In this document: piece after piece, positions 25,104 to 33,435 of the stretch | How positions within the stretch are numbered: the first letter of the stretch is position 1 | How the letters are laid out: the number at the start of each line of letters is the position of its first letter | Assembly: GCF_001673315.1 (NCBI RefSeq) | Contig: NZ_LZLQ01000091.1 | Location: 1-40,386 of the forward strand | Direction of reading: 5' to 3' | Source of the DNA: Mycobacterium asiaticum | Lineage (GTDB): Bacteria; Actinomycetota; Actinomycetes; Mycobacteriales; Mycobacteriaceae | Length of the DNA: 40,386 bases | Notes under the pieces: model-generated | What the model was told of the DNA's origin: nothing | Database searches by the model: none | What the model saw: the letters and a program-made list of their open reading frames with translations, nothing else | Program-made: the position numbers and the translations under genes

Positions 25104-25972
25104 CAGGAGTCCTTTTGTTCGGAGTCTTCGTGTGGAATACCCAGGTACGCCGCGAAATGTTCACGCGCCAGCTGTGCCAGCGGGAGGTCGACCGACAGCG
25201 ACTCGGCCAGCGCCAGAGCCAAACTCAGGTCTTTCTCCCCGAGAGCTCGGGTGTGCTGGAAAGGTCCGTACAAAAAGTGGTCGGGGGCGAGGTCCTTCGC
25301 GTCGCTGCGGTACATGATCGCCCCGGGCCCGCCGGTCAGCGCGTCGGTGTGGCGGACCACCTTGCCCAAGTCGTTGAGGTCCAACCCGGAAGCATCAGCG
25401 AGCCGCTGCGCCTCCCCCACCGCGGCGTACCCGACGAAGGTCAGCATGTTGCGGGCCAGCTTCATCCGGGTGCCCGCGCCGGGCCGGCCGGCATGGACCA
25501 CCAACGAAGCCCATTGCGAGAAGGGCTCTTTCAGGCTGGTGAACACTTCGTCCTCGGCACCGACCATCACAGCAAGCTCACCCTTGGCGGCCGCACCTGC
25601 CCCGCCGCTGACCGGGGCGTCGGCGATGTGAATGCCCTGTGGCTTGAGCTGATCGGACAGTTCCACGGCGGTGCCGTCGCTGATCGTGGAGTGAATCACG
25701 ATGATGGTGCCTGGCTTGGCGCGGGAGGCCAGGCCACCCTCGCCGGTGATGACGTCACGCACCTGCGCATCGTCGAAGACGGTGATCTGGATTATGTCCG
25801 CCTCACCAACCTCGGCGACACTGGCGGCCGCGGTGGCACCCCCTTCGACAAAGGGGGCCAGAGCCTCGGTGCGCACATCGAACACCGTTAACCCGCCGGG
25901 CCAATCGAGGAGCCGCTTCGCCATGGGCGCACCCTGGTTGCCCAGCCCGATGTATCCGAGTTTCGGACTCAT
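25103..25972 (-). CDS. NAD(P)-dependent beta-hydroxyacid dehydrogenase family (3-hydroxyisobutyrate dehydrogenase-like)
   Basis: A 289-residue enzyme matching M. tuberculosis Rv0770. The N-terminal nucleotide fold is LGYIGLGNQGAPMAKRLL (GxGxxGxxM). The substrate motif is DAPVSGGAGAAAKGELAVMVGA (about 118-138) and the catalytic Lys is in TRMKLARNML. Members oxidise beta-hydroxyacids or reduce the matching semialdehydes with NAD(P). Its ATG and first codons (Met-Ser-Pro) are identical to the mini-frame of the adjacent 52-bp repeats, and the last repeat supplies its GGAGGAG ribosome site, so expression of this gene depends on the repeat array. Confidence 0.9.
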   Translation of the reverse strand: MSPKLGYIGLGNQGAPMAKRLLDWPGGLTVFDVRTEALAPFVEGGATAAASVAEVGEADIIQITVFDDAQVRDVITGEGGLASRAKPGTIIVIHSTISDGTAVELSDQLKPQGIHIADAPVSGGAGAAAKGELAVMVGAEDEVFTSLKEPFSQWASLVVHAGRPGAGTRMKLARNMLTFVGYAAVGEAQRLADASGLDLNDLGKVVRHTDALTGGPGAIMYRSDAKDLAPDHFLYGPFQHTRALGEKDLSLALALAESLSVDLPLAQLAREHFAAYLGIPHEDSEQKDS

Positions 25973-26122
25973 GCGCCACTCCTCCTCATCGCTTCGCTCT
26001 GCATCGTCGCCGGCGCGGACTCATGCGCCACTCCTCCTCATCGCTTCGCTCTGCATCGTCGCCGGCGCGGTCTCATGCGCCACTCCTCCTCATCGCTTCG
26101 CTCTGCATCGTCGCCGGCGCGG
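25967..26122. repeat. MIRU-type tandem repeat, three 52-bp copies plus partial
   Basis: Three near-identical 52-bp units start at 25967, 26019 and 26071, and a partial copy continues at 26123-26132. Units read ACTCATGCGCCACTCCTCC..., ending CGCCGGCGCGG; the third starts with T instead of A. This is the sequence type of mycobacterial interspersed repetitive units (the senX3-regX3 locus has 77- and 53-bp forms). On the minus strand each unit contains ATG, a 12-residue frame (MSPRRRRCRAKR) ending TGA, then GGAGGAG before the next ATG. The array separates the SDR stop from the dehydrogenase start. Confidence 0.92.
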
Positions 26123-26124
26123 AC

Positions 26125-26877
26125 TCATGCGCGGAAAATCTGTCCGCCGTCGACATTGAAGATCTGCCCGGTGATCCACGACGCCTCGTCGCTGAGCAGG
26201 AACAGACACATGCCAACCAGATCCTGGGGAGTGCCCAACCGCGACAGGGGCAGTCCTTTGACGATGTCGTCCACAATCTCTTTCGGAGTGGTGGTGCGGT
26301 TGGCCTCGGTGTCAATGGGACCGGGTGCGATGGCGTTGATCCGGATGTTCTGGCCGCCGAGTTCCCGCGAAAGTTGTTGCGTCAGACCGTTGATACCCAC
26401 CTTGGCCAGACCGTAGTAATTGGCGTACAGGTACGCGGCGGTGGAGGACTGGTTGACGATTGCGCCGCCGCCGCGTTTGGCCATCTTCTTGTACACCGCG
26501 CGGGTGCACCACAACGCCCCGTCGAGATTCACACTCATGAACCGTTTGTAGTACTCGGGGTCCACCGTGAGCAGAAAGTCGATCTTCATGCCGCCGAAGA
26601 TCGCGGCATTGTTGACGAGGTAGTCGATGGCACCGAACTCGGCCAGCGTCCGATCGGCCATCGCCTTGGCCGACATCGGATCCGACACGTCGACCGGAAC
26701 ACTGATAGCGGTGCCCCCGTCCGCGGTGATCTGCTTGGCCACCCCTTCGGCCGCCTCGGCGTTGATGTCGGCCACCACCACCGCTGCGCCCTCCCGGGCC
26801 AGCGCTTCGGCATAAGCTTGGCCAATGCCGCCACCGGATCCGGTGACGATCGCAACCTTGTCCTCGAATCGTGCCAC
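26125..26877 (-). CDS. Short-chain dehydrogenase/reductase (Rv0769-like)
   Basis: A 250-residue classical SDR. The cofactor loop is VTGSGGGIG (residues 11-19), the NNAA motif NNAAIFGG (89-96), the catalytic Ser in NQSST (144-145), and YGLAK (Tyr155, Lys159). It should interconvert a secondary alcohol and ketone with NAD(P). GTG at 26877 has GGGAG about 10 nt upstream and gives the usual SDR length; a longer frame is a shadow of aldA. The aldA stop is 13 bp upstream. Its TGA overlaps an ATG (ATGA at 26128-26125) that begins the first mini-frame of the repeat array. Confidence 0.92.
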   Translation of the reverse strand: MARFEDKVAIVTGSGGGIGQAYAEALAREGAAVVVADINAEAAEGVAKQITADGGTAISVPVDVSDPMSAKAMADRTLAEFGAIDYLVNNAAIFGGMKIDFLLTVDPEYYKRFMSVNLDGALWCTRAVYKKMAKRGGGAIVNQSSTAAYLYANYYGLAKVGINGLTQQLSRELGGQNIRINAIAPGPIDTEANRTTTPKEIVDDIVKGLPLSRLGTPQDLVGMCLFLLSDEASWITGQIFNVDGGQIFRA

Positions 26878-26890
26878 GCTGCGCGCTCCC

Positions 26891-28360
26891 TCAGTTAGCT
26901 GCTGTCGCAATAAGTTTCGTCTCGAGGTACTCCTCGAAACCGGCCAGGCCCATCTCGCGGCCGTTGCCGGACTGCTTGTAACCGCCGAACGGCGCGTCGG
27001 CCGAATACCAGACGCCGCCGTTGACGTTGATGGTGCCGGCCCGGATGCGCGATGCGACCGCCGCGGCCCGGTCCGGGTCGGCGCCGTAGACCGTGCCGGA
27101 CAAGCCATAAGGAGAATCGTTGGCAATGCGTATCGCATCCTCGTCGCCGTCGTGGGCGATGACCGCGAGTACCGGCCCGAAGATTTCCTCGCGAGCGACC
27201 TTGGCGTCGTTGCCCAGGCCCGCGATCACCGTCGGTTCGATGAAGAAGCCGACGTCCCTGCCCTCCGGACGGCCACCACCGCACGCGAAGGTGCCGCCCT
27301 CGGCGATCGCCGAATCGAGGTAACCCTGAACCCGATCCCGCTGCCGCGCCGAAATCAACGGACCACAGATGGTTCTGGGGTCGTTGGGATCGCCGGCTTT
27401 GATGCCCGACATGGTCGCAACCGCGATCGCCACAGCTTCGTCGTAGCGGTCCCGCGGCACCACCAGTCGGGTGGTGATGGCACATCCCTGCCCGGCGTGC
27501 ATGCATACCGAGAACCCCGCCACGCCGACCGCACCACCGAGGTCGGCGTCATCCAGGACGACGAACGCGGACTTGCCGCCCAACTCCAGGAAGACCTTTT
27601 TGATGGTGGCCGCACCGTCGCTCATCACGCTGCGCCCGGTGGCAGTCGATCCGGTGAACGAAACCATGTCCACCCGTGGGTCTTTGGCCAAAAGAGCGCC
27701 CACACTGTGGTCGCTGGACGTCACGATGTTCACCACCCCCGGCGGGATGTCGGTGTGCTCGGCAATCAGTTCCCCGAGCACGGCCGCACACCACGGCGTA
27801 TCGGGAGCGGGCTTCAACACGACGGTGTTGCCCGCCGCCAGTGCCGGGCCCAGTTTCGCCAGGTTGATCTGATGGGGGAAGTTCCAGGGCGTGATGGCGC
27901 CGACGACACCGACAGCTTCCCGGGCGATAGTGCGCTTGGTGGGAATGCCCATCGGCGCCGCCTGACCGAGATCCTGGTTCCACTCATAGGACTCGGCGGT
28001 GTCGGCAGCGAACGACAGATCGTTGACCGGGCCCTCCAACTGGGCCATGGCAGTCAGCATTCGGGGTGCGCCGACCTCGGTGATGGTGATCTCGCGCAGC
28101 TCTTCAATGTGCTCCTGCATGGCGGCACGGAGTTGGCGCACGCACCGGACCCGCAGTTCGGTGTTGCGCGACCAGTCCGTGTCGTCGAAAGCCCGCCGCG
28201 CGGCTTCGATGGCGCGTTCCATGTCCGAGGCATCGGCGTCCGCAGCGACGCCGAGCACCTCCTCGGTCGCCGGGTTGACCGTCGGGAAGGTGCCTGCCCG
28301 GCCGTCCGTCAACTTGCCGTCGATGAATAGGGCGCTAACGCCGTCGGCCAACAACGCCAT
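26891..28360 (-). CDS. aldA: NAD-dependent aldehyde dehydrogenase
   Basis: A 489-residue member of the ALDH superfamily, identical in length to M. tuberculosis Rv0768 (aldA). It oxidises an aldehyde to the acid through a Cys thioester. Seen are TPWNFP (158-163), FTGSTATGRSVM (Rossmann loop), the general base Glu259 in LELGGKS, and the nucleophile Cys293 in AGQGC. The EEIFGPVLAV segment closes the family pattern. ATG at 28360 has GGAG 8 nt upstream. It heads the leftward string aldA-SDR-dehydrogenase-CMD-purD and is divergent from a TetR gene. Confidence 0.95.
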   Translation of the reverse strand: MALLADGVSALFIDGKLTDGRAGTFPTVNPATEEVLGVAADADASDMERAIEAARRAFDDTDWSRNTELRVRCVRQLRAAMQEHIEELREITITEVGAPRMLTAMAQLEGPVNDLSFAADTAESYEWNQDLGQAAPMGIPTKRTIAREAVGVVGAITPWNFPHQINLAKLGPALAAGNTVVLKPAPDTPWCAAVLGELIAEHTDIPPGVVNIVTSSDHSVGALLAKDPRVDMVSFTGSTATGRSVMSDGAATIKKVFLELGGKSAFVVLDDADLGGAVGVAGFSVCMHAGQGCAITTRLVVPRDRYDEAVAIAVATMSGIKAGDPNDPRTICGPLISARQRDRVQGYLDSAIAEGGTFACGGGRPEGRDVGFFIEPTVIAGLGNDAKVAREEIFGPVLAVIAHDGDEDAIRIANDSPYGLSGTVYGADPDRAAAVASRIRAGTINVNGGVWYSADAPFGGYKQSGNGREMGLAGFEEYLETKLIATAAN

Positions 28361-28377
28361 TTCCAGCTCCAATCAGG

Positions 28378-28391
28378 TGGACAGCTGTCCG
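28378..28391. promoter_or_regulatory. Operator-like palindrome on the aldA side
   Basis: TGGACA-GC-TGTCCG holds a perfect 12-bp palindrome (GGACAGCTGTCC) and matches the TGGACA-NN-TGTCCA site at the tetR start in 11 of the 12 half-site bases. It lies 17 bp upstream of the aldA ATG and just downstream of a candidate leftward promoter (TTGCAC, 18 bp, TATGGT; -10 at 28407-28412). Confidence 0.65.
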
Positions 28392-28406
28392 ATATTGCTG
28401 GATCGA

Positions 28407-28412
28407 ACCATA
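28407..28412 (-). promoter_or_regulatory. Candidate -10 of the leftward aldA promoter
   Basis: On the minus strand TATGGT is preceded at 18 bp by TTGCAC, a fair sigA-type pair. The expected start near 28400 would place the palindrome at 28378-28391 about 10-22 nt into the transcript, where a bound repressor could block elongation. Confidence 0.4.
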
Positions 28413-28531
28413 GCCTTCCGCCCATCGGCGGTGCAAGAGCCCAACCCGCCAACCCGCTGCCGAGCACTCGATATTTCCTCGTTAACGTGCTTATTCACCA
28501 ACGGGACTTGCCTGACACGGCGGCCATACTC

Positions 28532-28550
28532 TAGCTTGGACATGTGTCCA
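28532..28550 (+). promoter_or_regulatory. Operator and leaderless promoter at the tetR start
   Basis: TGGACA-TG-TGTCCA (28537-28550) is a perfect 6+6 dyad that overlaps the tetR GTG at 28544. TAGCTT (28532-28537) ends 6 nt before this GTG, and TTGCCT (28508-28513) is 18 bp further up, so transcription should start at the GTG itself. The operator covers the end of the -10, the start site and first codons, fitting autorepression. Confidence 0.65.
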
Positions 28551-29188
28551 GCGATGCACTGGTTACGGTGAATTCCGAGACGGAGCCCTCCCCCGCGCCC
28601 TCCCCCCCACAGCCGTCGCGCAACCGCCGCCAGGAAGAAACGTTCCGCAAGGTGCTCGCCGCCGGCATGGAGACATTGCGCGAGCACTCGTACGGCGACC
28701 TGACCGTCCGGATGGTGGCGGCTCGCGCCAAGGTGGCCCCCGCCACCGCGTACACCTACTTCTCGTCGAAGAACCATCTGATCGCCGAGGTGTACCTCGA
28801 CCTGGTGCGGCAGGTGCCGTATTTCACCGACGTCAACGAACCCATGCCTAGCCGCGTGCATCGGGCGCTGCGGCATCTGGCATTGGTGGTAGCCGACGAA
28901 CCGGAAGTTGGCGCGGCATGCACGGCGGCCCTGCTCGGAGGTGGGCCGGATCCCGCGGTGCGCGCGGTCCGCGAGCGAATCGGCGCCGAAATTCACCGCC
29001 GCATCGCCTCGGCCATCGGGCCCGGCGCGCAACCCGGTTGTGCAGCGGCGCTGCAGATGGCGTTCTTCGGGGCGCTCGTGCAAGCCGGTAGCGGCGAGTT
29101 GACCTATCACGAGATCGCCGACCGATTGGCCGATGTGGCGAGTCTGATCCTGTCCGGCGCTGAGCAGAGAGCCCGCGGTGACGAATGA
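28544..29188 (+). CDS. TetR family regulator of the cyp123-cyp51 region (Rv0767c-like)
   Basis: A 214-residue protein. After a proline-rich N-terminal extension (EPSPAPSPPQPSRNRR) comes the TetR_N domain, RQEETFRKVLAAGMETLREHSYGDLTVRMVAARAKVAPATAYTYFSSKNHLIAEVYL (about 28-84), then a helical ligand domain. The ligand is unknown; a sterol- or fatty-acid-like compound would fit the neighbours. The GTG at 28544 sits within a dyad and follows a -10 motif at the leaderless distance. The stop is overlapped by the cyp123 start (ATGA), so regulator and P450 are coupled. Confidence 0.9.
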   Translation: MSSDALVTVNSETEPSPAPSPPQPSRNRRQEETFRKVLAAGMETLREHSYGDLTVRMVAARAKVAPATAYTYFSSKNHLIAEVYLDLVRQVPYFTDVNEPMPSRVHRALRHLALVVADEPEVGAACTAALLGGGPDPAVRAVRERIGAEIHRRIASAIGPGAQPGCAAALQMAFFGALVQAGSGELTYHEIADRLADVASLILSGAEQRARGDE

Positions 29189-30399
29189 CCGTCCACGTCG
29201 GAGATCCCGAATTGATCCTGGATCCCTATAGTTACGACTTCCACGAAGACCCGTACCCGTACTACCGGCGGTTGCGGGACGAGGCGCCGTTGTACCGCAA
29301 TGAGGCACTGGGGTTTTGGGCGGTGTCCCGGCACAGCGATGTGCACCAGGGTTTCCGTAACAGCACCACACTGTCCAACCGTGACGGCGTCTCGTTGGAT
29401 CCGGTGTCCCGCGGTCCGCACGCGGCAAAGACGATGTCGTTCCTGGCGATGGACGACCCCGCGCATTTGCGGCTGCGCACCCTGGTGTCAAAAGGGTTCA
29501 CCCCGCGCCGGATTCGTGAACTCGAGCCGCGGGTGACCGAACTCGCCGTGCAACACCTCGACGTCATGCTGCAGGCCGGCGACGGAACGGTCGACTATGT
29601 CGCCGAATTCGCCGGCAAGCTGCCGATGGACGTGATCTCTGAACTCATGGGTGTCCCCGTCGCCGACCGCGATCGCATCCGGGCGATGGCCGATGGGGTG
29701 ATGCACCGCGAGGACGGGGTCAACGATGTGCCGGCATCCGCGATCGAAGCGTCGATCAACCTCATCGTCTACTACCAGGGAATGATTGAGGAGCGGCGCA
29801 AGAAGCTGACCGATGACCTGACATCGGCGTTGCTGGAAGCCGAGATCGACGGCGACCGGCTCACCGACGAGGAAGTCCTCGGATTCATGTTCCTGATGGT
29901 GATCGCCGGCAACGAGACCACCACTAAACTACTTGCAAATGCCGCCTTTTGGGGCCATCGCAATCCCGATCAGCTGACCCCGCTCTACGCAGACCTGTCC
30001 CGGATCCCGCTGTGGGTCGAGGAGACCCTGCGGTATGACACGTCCAGTCAGATCCTGGCCCGCACCGTCTCCGGCCCGCTCGAACTCTACGACACCACAA
30101 TTCCCGAAGGTGACGTGCTGTTGCTGCTGCCTGGCTCTGCGCATCGTGACGAGCGGGTGTTCGACAACCCCGACGATTACGTCATCGGACGGGAGATCGG
30201 TTCCAAGTTACTTAGTTTCGGCAGCGGCGCCCACTTCTGCTTGGGCGCCCACCTGGCGCGGATGGAAGCACGGGTGGCGCTGACCGAACTGTTCAAGCGA
30301 ATCCGCGGATATGAAGTGGACGAGGCCAACGCCGTCCGCGTCCACTCCAGCAATGTCCGCGGGTTCGCCCACCTACCGATCACCGTGGAGGCCAGGTAA
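29185..30399 (+). CDS. cyp123: Cytochrome P450 CYP123-type
   Basis: A 404-residue bacterial P450 in the position of M. tuberculosis cyp123. The I-helix is FLMVIAGNETTTKLLANA, the ExxR is EETLRYD, and the haem loop SFGSGAHFCLG with Cys352. The substrate is unknown. The start ATG overlaps the tetR stop (ATGA) and the next gene starts directly after its TAA, so it is tightly inside the operon. The ferredoxin encoded four genes on is a plausible electron donor for it as well as for CYP51. Confidence 0.93.
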   Translation: MTVHVGDPELILDPYSYDFHEDPYPYYRRLRDEAPLYRNEALGFWAVSRHSDVHQGFRNSTTLSNRDGVSLDPVSRGPHAAKTMSFLAMDDPAHLRLRTLVSKGFTPRRIRELEPRVTELAVQHLDVMLQAGDGTVDYVAEFAGKLPMDVISELMGVPVADRDRIRAMADGVMHREDGVNDVPASAIEASINLIVYYQGMIEERRKKLTDDLTSALLEAEIDGDRLTDEEVLGFMFLMVIAGNETTTKLLANAAFWGHRNPDQLTPLYADLSRIPLWVEETLRYDTSSQILARTVSGPLELYDTTIPEGDVLLLLPGSAHRDERVFDNPDDYVIGREIGSKLLSFGSGAHFCLGAHLARMEARVALTELFKRIRGYEVDEANAVRVHSSNVRGFAHLPITVEAR

Positions 30400-31227
30400 A
30401 TGCCCCGCTTCGACCCCCTGCCCGAACGGCGCCCCGCAATCGTGGCGGGTGCTTCGTCCGGTATCGGTGAGGCCACCGCTATCAGCCTTGCAGCGCGGGG
30501 CTTTCCGGTCGCCCTCGGGGCCCGCCGTGTCGCGAAACTCGACGACATTGTCGGAAAGATCAACGCCGACGGTGGCGAGGCGGTCGGCTTCCATCTCGAC
30601 GTGACCGATCCGAACTCAGTGAAATCCTTTGTTGCACAATCGGTTGACGCTCTCGGCGAGATCGAGGTGCTGGTTGCCGGCGCAGGTGACACATATTTCG
30701 GCAAGCTCGCAGAAATCACCACCGACGAGTTCGAATCACAGCTACAGATCCACCTGGTCGGTGCCAACCGGCTTGCCGCGGCGGTGTTGCCGGGCATGCT
30801 GGATCGACAGCGCGGCGACCTCATCTTCGTGGGATCGGATGTGGCGCTGCGCCAGCGGCCGCACATGGGTGCATACGGAGCCGCCAAGGCGGCGCTGGTG
30901 GCAATGGTCACCAACTTCCAGATGGAACTCGAGGGCACCGGTGTCCGGGCCTCGATCGTGCACCCCGGTCCGACGAAGACCTCGATGGGTTGGAGTCTGC
31001 CTGCCGAAAAGATCGGTCCCGCTCTGGAGGATTGGGCGAAGTGGGGTCAGGCCCGACACGACTACTTTCTGCGCGCAGCGGACCTGGCGCGGGCCATCAC
31101 ATTCGTCGCCGAGACACCGCGCGGTGGGTTCATCGCAAACATGGAGCTCCAGCCCGAGGCTCCGCTGGCAACGGTCAAAGAGCGTCAGCAGCTGAAAGTC
31201 GATGAGAAAGCGTTGAATTCAGAATGA
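30400..31227 (+). CDS. Short-chain dehydrogenase/reductase (Rv0765c-like)
   Basis: A 275-residue SDR with the same length as M. tuberculosis Rv0765c. The cofactor loop is AGASSGIGEA (GASSGIG, 17-23), the catalytic Ser in FVGSDVA (about 146) and the YGAAK motif (Tyr159, Lys163). It carries a C-terminal extension beyond the usual 250 residues. In the usual NNAG position the protein has VAGAGD, a deviation. Placement directly between two P450 genes suggests it oxidises or reduces a hydroxyl/keto group on the same kind of substrate. It starts on the base after the cyp123 stop and its stop overlaps the cyp51 start. Confidence 0.92.
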   Translation: MPRFDPLPERRPAIVAGASSGIGEATAISLAARGFPVALGARRVAKLDDIVGKINADGGEAVGFHLDVTDPNSVKSFVAQSVDALGEIEVLVAGAGDTYFGKLAEITTDEFESQLQIHLVGANRLAAAVLPGMLDRQRGDLIFVGSDVALRQRPHMGAYGAAKAALVAMVTNFQMELEGTGVRASIVHPGPTKTSMGWSLPAEKIGPALEDWAKWGQARHDYFLRAADLARAITFVAETPRGGFIANMELQPEAPLATVKERQQLKVDEKALNSE

Positions 31228-32576
31228 CAACAGCGACGGTGCCCCGGGTTTCCGGCGGCGAGGAAGAACACGGCCACCTCGAAGAGTTCCGCACCGACCC
31301 GATCGGGTTGATGCAGCGGGTGCGTGACGAGTGCGGCGACGTCGGGTGGTTCCAACTCGCCGACAAGCACGTCATCTTGCTCTCTGGTGCCGGTGCCAAC
31401 GAATTCTTCTTCCGTTCTGCCGATGAGGATCTCGACCAGGCCGCGGCCTACCCGTTCATGGCCCCGATATTCGGCAAGGGCGTGGTATTCGACGCCAGCC
31501 CGGAACGGCGCAAAGAGATGCTGCACAACTCGGCGTTGCGCGGTGAGCACATGAAGGGCCATGCCGCGACCATCGAAGGCGAAGTGAAGCGCATGGTCGC
31601 CGATTGGGGCGACGAAGGCGAAATCGATCTGCTGGACTTCTTCGCCGAGCTGACCATCTACACCTCGACGGCCTGTTTGATCGGACTGAAGTTCCGCAAT
31701 CAGCTGGATTCCCGATTCGCGCACTACTATCACGAACTCGAGCGCGGCACTGATCCGCTGTGTTACGTCGACCCGTACCTGCCGATCGAAAGTTTCCAGC
31801 GGCGCGATCAGGCCCGTAAGGATCTGGTGGCGCTGGTCCAGGAGATCATGCACCAGCGGGTCGCCAACCCGCCCGAGGACAAGCGCGATCGCGACATGCT
31901 CGACGTGCTGGTCTCGATCAAGGACGAAGAGGGCAATCCGCGGTTCTCCGCCGACGAGGTCACCGGAATGTTCATCTCACTGATGTTCGCCGGGCATCAC
32001 ACCAGTTCCGGCACTTCGGCGTGGACATTGATCGAGCTGATCCGTCACCCCGAGGTCTACGCGGAAGTGCTCGCCGAACTCGAAGAGCTGTACGCCGATG
32101 GGCAGGAGGTGAGTTTCCATGCGCTGCGCCAGATTCCGAAGCTGGACAACGTGGTCAAAGAAACGCTCCGACTGCACCCTCCGTTGATCATCCTGATGCG
32201 CGTCGCGCAGGGCGAGTTCGAGGTCGAGGGCTTCCCAATTCACAACGGCGACTTCGTCGCCGCATCCCCGGCGATCTCCAACCGCATCCCGGAGGACTTT
32301 CCCGACCCCGATGCTTTCAACCCCGACCGCTACAACAAGCCCGAGCAGGCCGACATCGCCAACCGGTGGACCTGGATCCCGTTCGGTGCGGGTCGGCACC
32401 GTTGCGTCGGTGCCGCCTTCGCGACTATGCAGATCAAGGCGATCTTCTCGGTCCTGTTGCGGGAGTACGAATTCGAGATGGCCCAGCCGGCGGACAGCTA
32501 TCGCAACGACCACTCGAAGATGGTGGTGCAGCTGGCCAGACCGGCCAAGGTCCGGTACCGCAAGCGCAACGTGTGA
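31224..32576 (+). CDS. cyp51: Sterol 14-alpha-demethylase CYP51
   Basis: A 450-residue P450 that aligns closely with M. tuberculosis CYP51 (451 aa). Landmarks are the B-helix region FDASPERRKEMLHNSALRGEHM, the I-helix MFAGHHTSSGTSAWTLIEL (the HTSSGT that is typical of CYP51), the K-helix ETLRLHPP, and the haem loop PFGAGRHRCVG with Cys394. It removes the 14-alpha methyl group of sterols such as lanosterol or obtusifoliol; mycobacteria do not make sterols, so the natural substrate is unclear. The azole drug class binds this enzyme. The ATG at 31224 overlaps the SDR stop (ATGA). Confidence 0.97.
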   Translation: MTTATVPRVSGGEEEHGHLEEFRTDPIGLMQRVRDECGDVGWFQLADKHVILLSGAGANEFFFRSADEDLDQAAAYPFMAPIFGKGVVFDASPERRKEMLHNSALRGEHMKGHAATIEGEVKRMVADWGDEGEIDLLDFFAELTIYTSTACLIGLKFRNQLDSRFAHYYHELERGTDPLCYVDPYLPIESFQRRDQARKDLVALVQEIMHQRVANPPEDKRDRDMLDVLVSIKDEEGNPRFSADEVTGMFISLMFAGHHTSSGTSAWTLIELIRHPEVYAEVLAELEELYADGQEVSFHALRQIPKLDNVVKETLRLHPPLIILMRVAQGEFEVEGFPIHNGDFVAASPAISNRIPEDFPDPDAFNPDRYNKPEQADIANRWTWIPFGAGRHRCVGAAFATMQIKAIFSVLLREYEFEMAQPADSYRNDHSKMVVQLARPAKVRYRKRNV

Positions 32577-32795
<219 letters not shown>

Positions 32796-32800
32796 AGACA

Positions 32801-33346
32801 ATGGCGTCTTTCGAACGTGCAGAACTCGAGGCATGGGTGCAGTCCTGGCTGCAGGCCAACAAAGACTGCGAGAAAGCCGGCGATTGGAAGCCGCTGGCCG
32901 ACTTTTACGCCCCCGAAGCCACCTATGGATGGAACATCGGCCCTAAAGAAGACGTGATGTGCGTGGGGATAGACGAGATCCGCGACGTTGCGCTGGGCTT
33001 GGAGATGGAGGGGCTGGAAAATTGGCAGTACCCGTACCAGAAGGTCCTGATCGACGACCAGCAGGGTGAAATCGTCGGCTTCTGGAAGCAGGTCGTGCTC
33101 GACGGTGACGGCGGTCGGCAGGAGATCTACGGCATCGGCGGCAGCTGGTTCCGGCTCAACACCGACAAGCTCATCGAGTGGCAGCGTGATTTCTTCGATT
33201 TCGGCCACGTACAAAAGCTCTACCTGGACCTGATGAAGTCCGGGAAGCTGTCGGCGGGCATGCAGAAAAGGATCGAACGCAGCCTGGCCGGGGAGAAATT
33301 GCCGGGCTACTACCCACTGGGTCAGGCGCCGGTGCCGATCTGGTGA
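32801..33346 (+). CDS. SnoaL/NTF2-like protein (Rv0762c-like)
   Basis: A 181-residue protein with the same length as M. tuberculosis Rv0762c. The segment DWKPLADFYAPEATYGWNIGPKEDVMCVGIDEIRDVALG and later GFWKQVVLDGDGGRQEIYGIGGSWFRL follow the cone-shaped NTF2-like/SnoaL plan used by isomerases, hydrolases and ligand carriers. Which activity it has is unknown; next to CYP51 and its ferredoxin it may bind a sterol-like ligand. It starts 5 bp after the ferredoxin stop and is the last gene of this operon before a 157-bp gap. Confidence 0.78.
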   Translation: MASFERAELEAWVQSWLQANKDCEKAGDWKPLADFYAPEATYGWNIGPKEDVMCVGIDEIRDVALGLEMEGLENWQYPYQKVLIDDQQGEIVGFWKQVVLDGDGGRQEIYGIGGSWFRLNTDKLIEWQRDFFDFGHVQKLYLDLMKSGKLSAGMQKRIERSLAGEKLPGYYPLGQAPVPIW

Positions 33347-33402
33347 GCGGCCCCCGGATGTCAGCCCAGCACCCAACCAAGCATTTGATTTGTTGGACCC
33401 GC

Positions 33403-33435
33403 TATGCTGACGAAACAGGAGTGCCTGTGGCACTC
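33403..33435 (+). promoter_or_regulatory. Candidate adhB promoter -10 and 17-bp operator palindrome
   Basis: In the 157-bp gap before adhB, TATGCT at 33403-33408 resembles a -10 hexamer (no good -35 seen). Starting 11 bp later is GAGTGCC-TGT-GGCACTC (33419-33435), a perfect 7+7 dyad, and a further GGCACTC copy lies at 33464-33470. These suggest a repressor site just after the transcription start. Confidence 0.5.

Noticed and set aside
25967..26132. Mini-frame MSPRRRRCRAKR as a true gene.
   Set aside because: It repeats with each 52-bp unit and is better read as part of the MIRU re-initiation design; I did not list it as a CDS.
26825..28330. A long open frame (about 500 codons) on the plus strand opposite aldA.
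   Set aside because: It is antisense to a clear aldehyde dehydrogenase, has no recognisable motif and a composition typical of GC-rich antisense frames.
28361..28543. KstR or KstR2 sterol-regulator motifs near the cyp51/aldA operons.
   Set aside because: No TNNAACNNGTTNNA or ANCAAGNNCTTGNT match was seen; the dyad present is of another type.
28373..29491. A 372-codon minus-strand frame over the tetR and cyp123 start.
   Set aside because: It overlaps two convincing genes and the operator region; the protein shows no family features.
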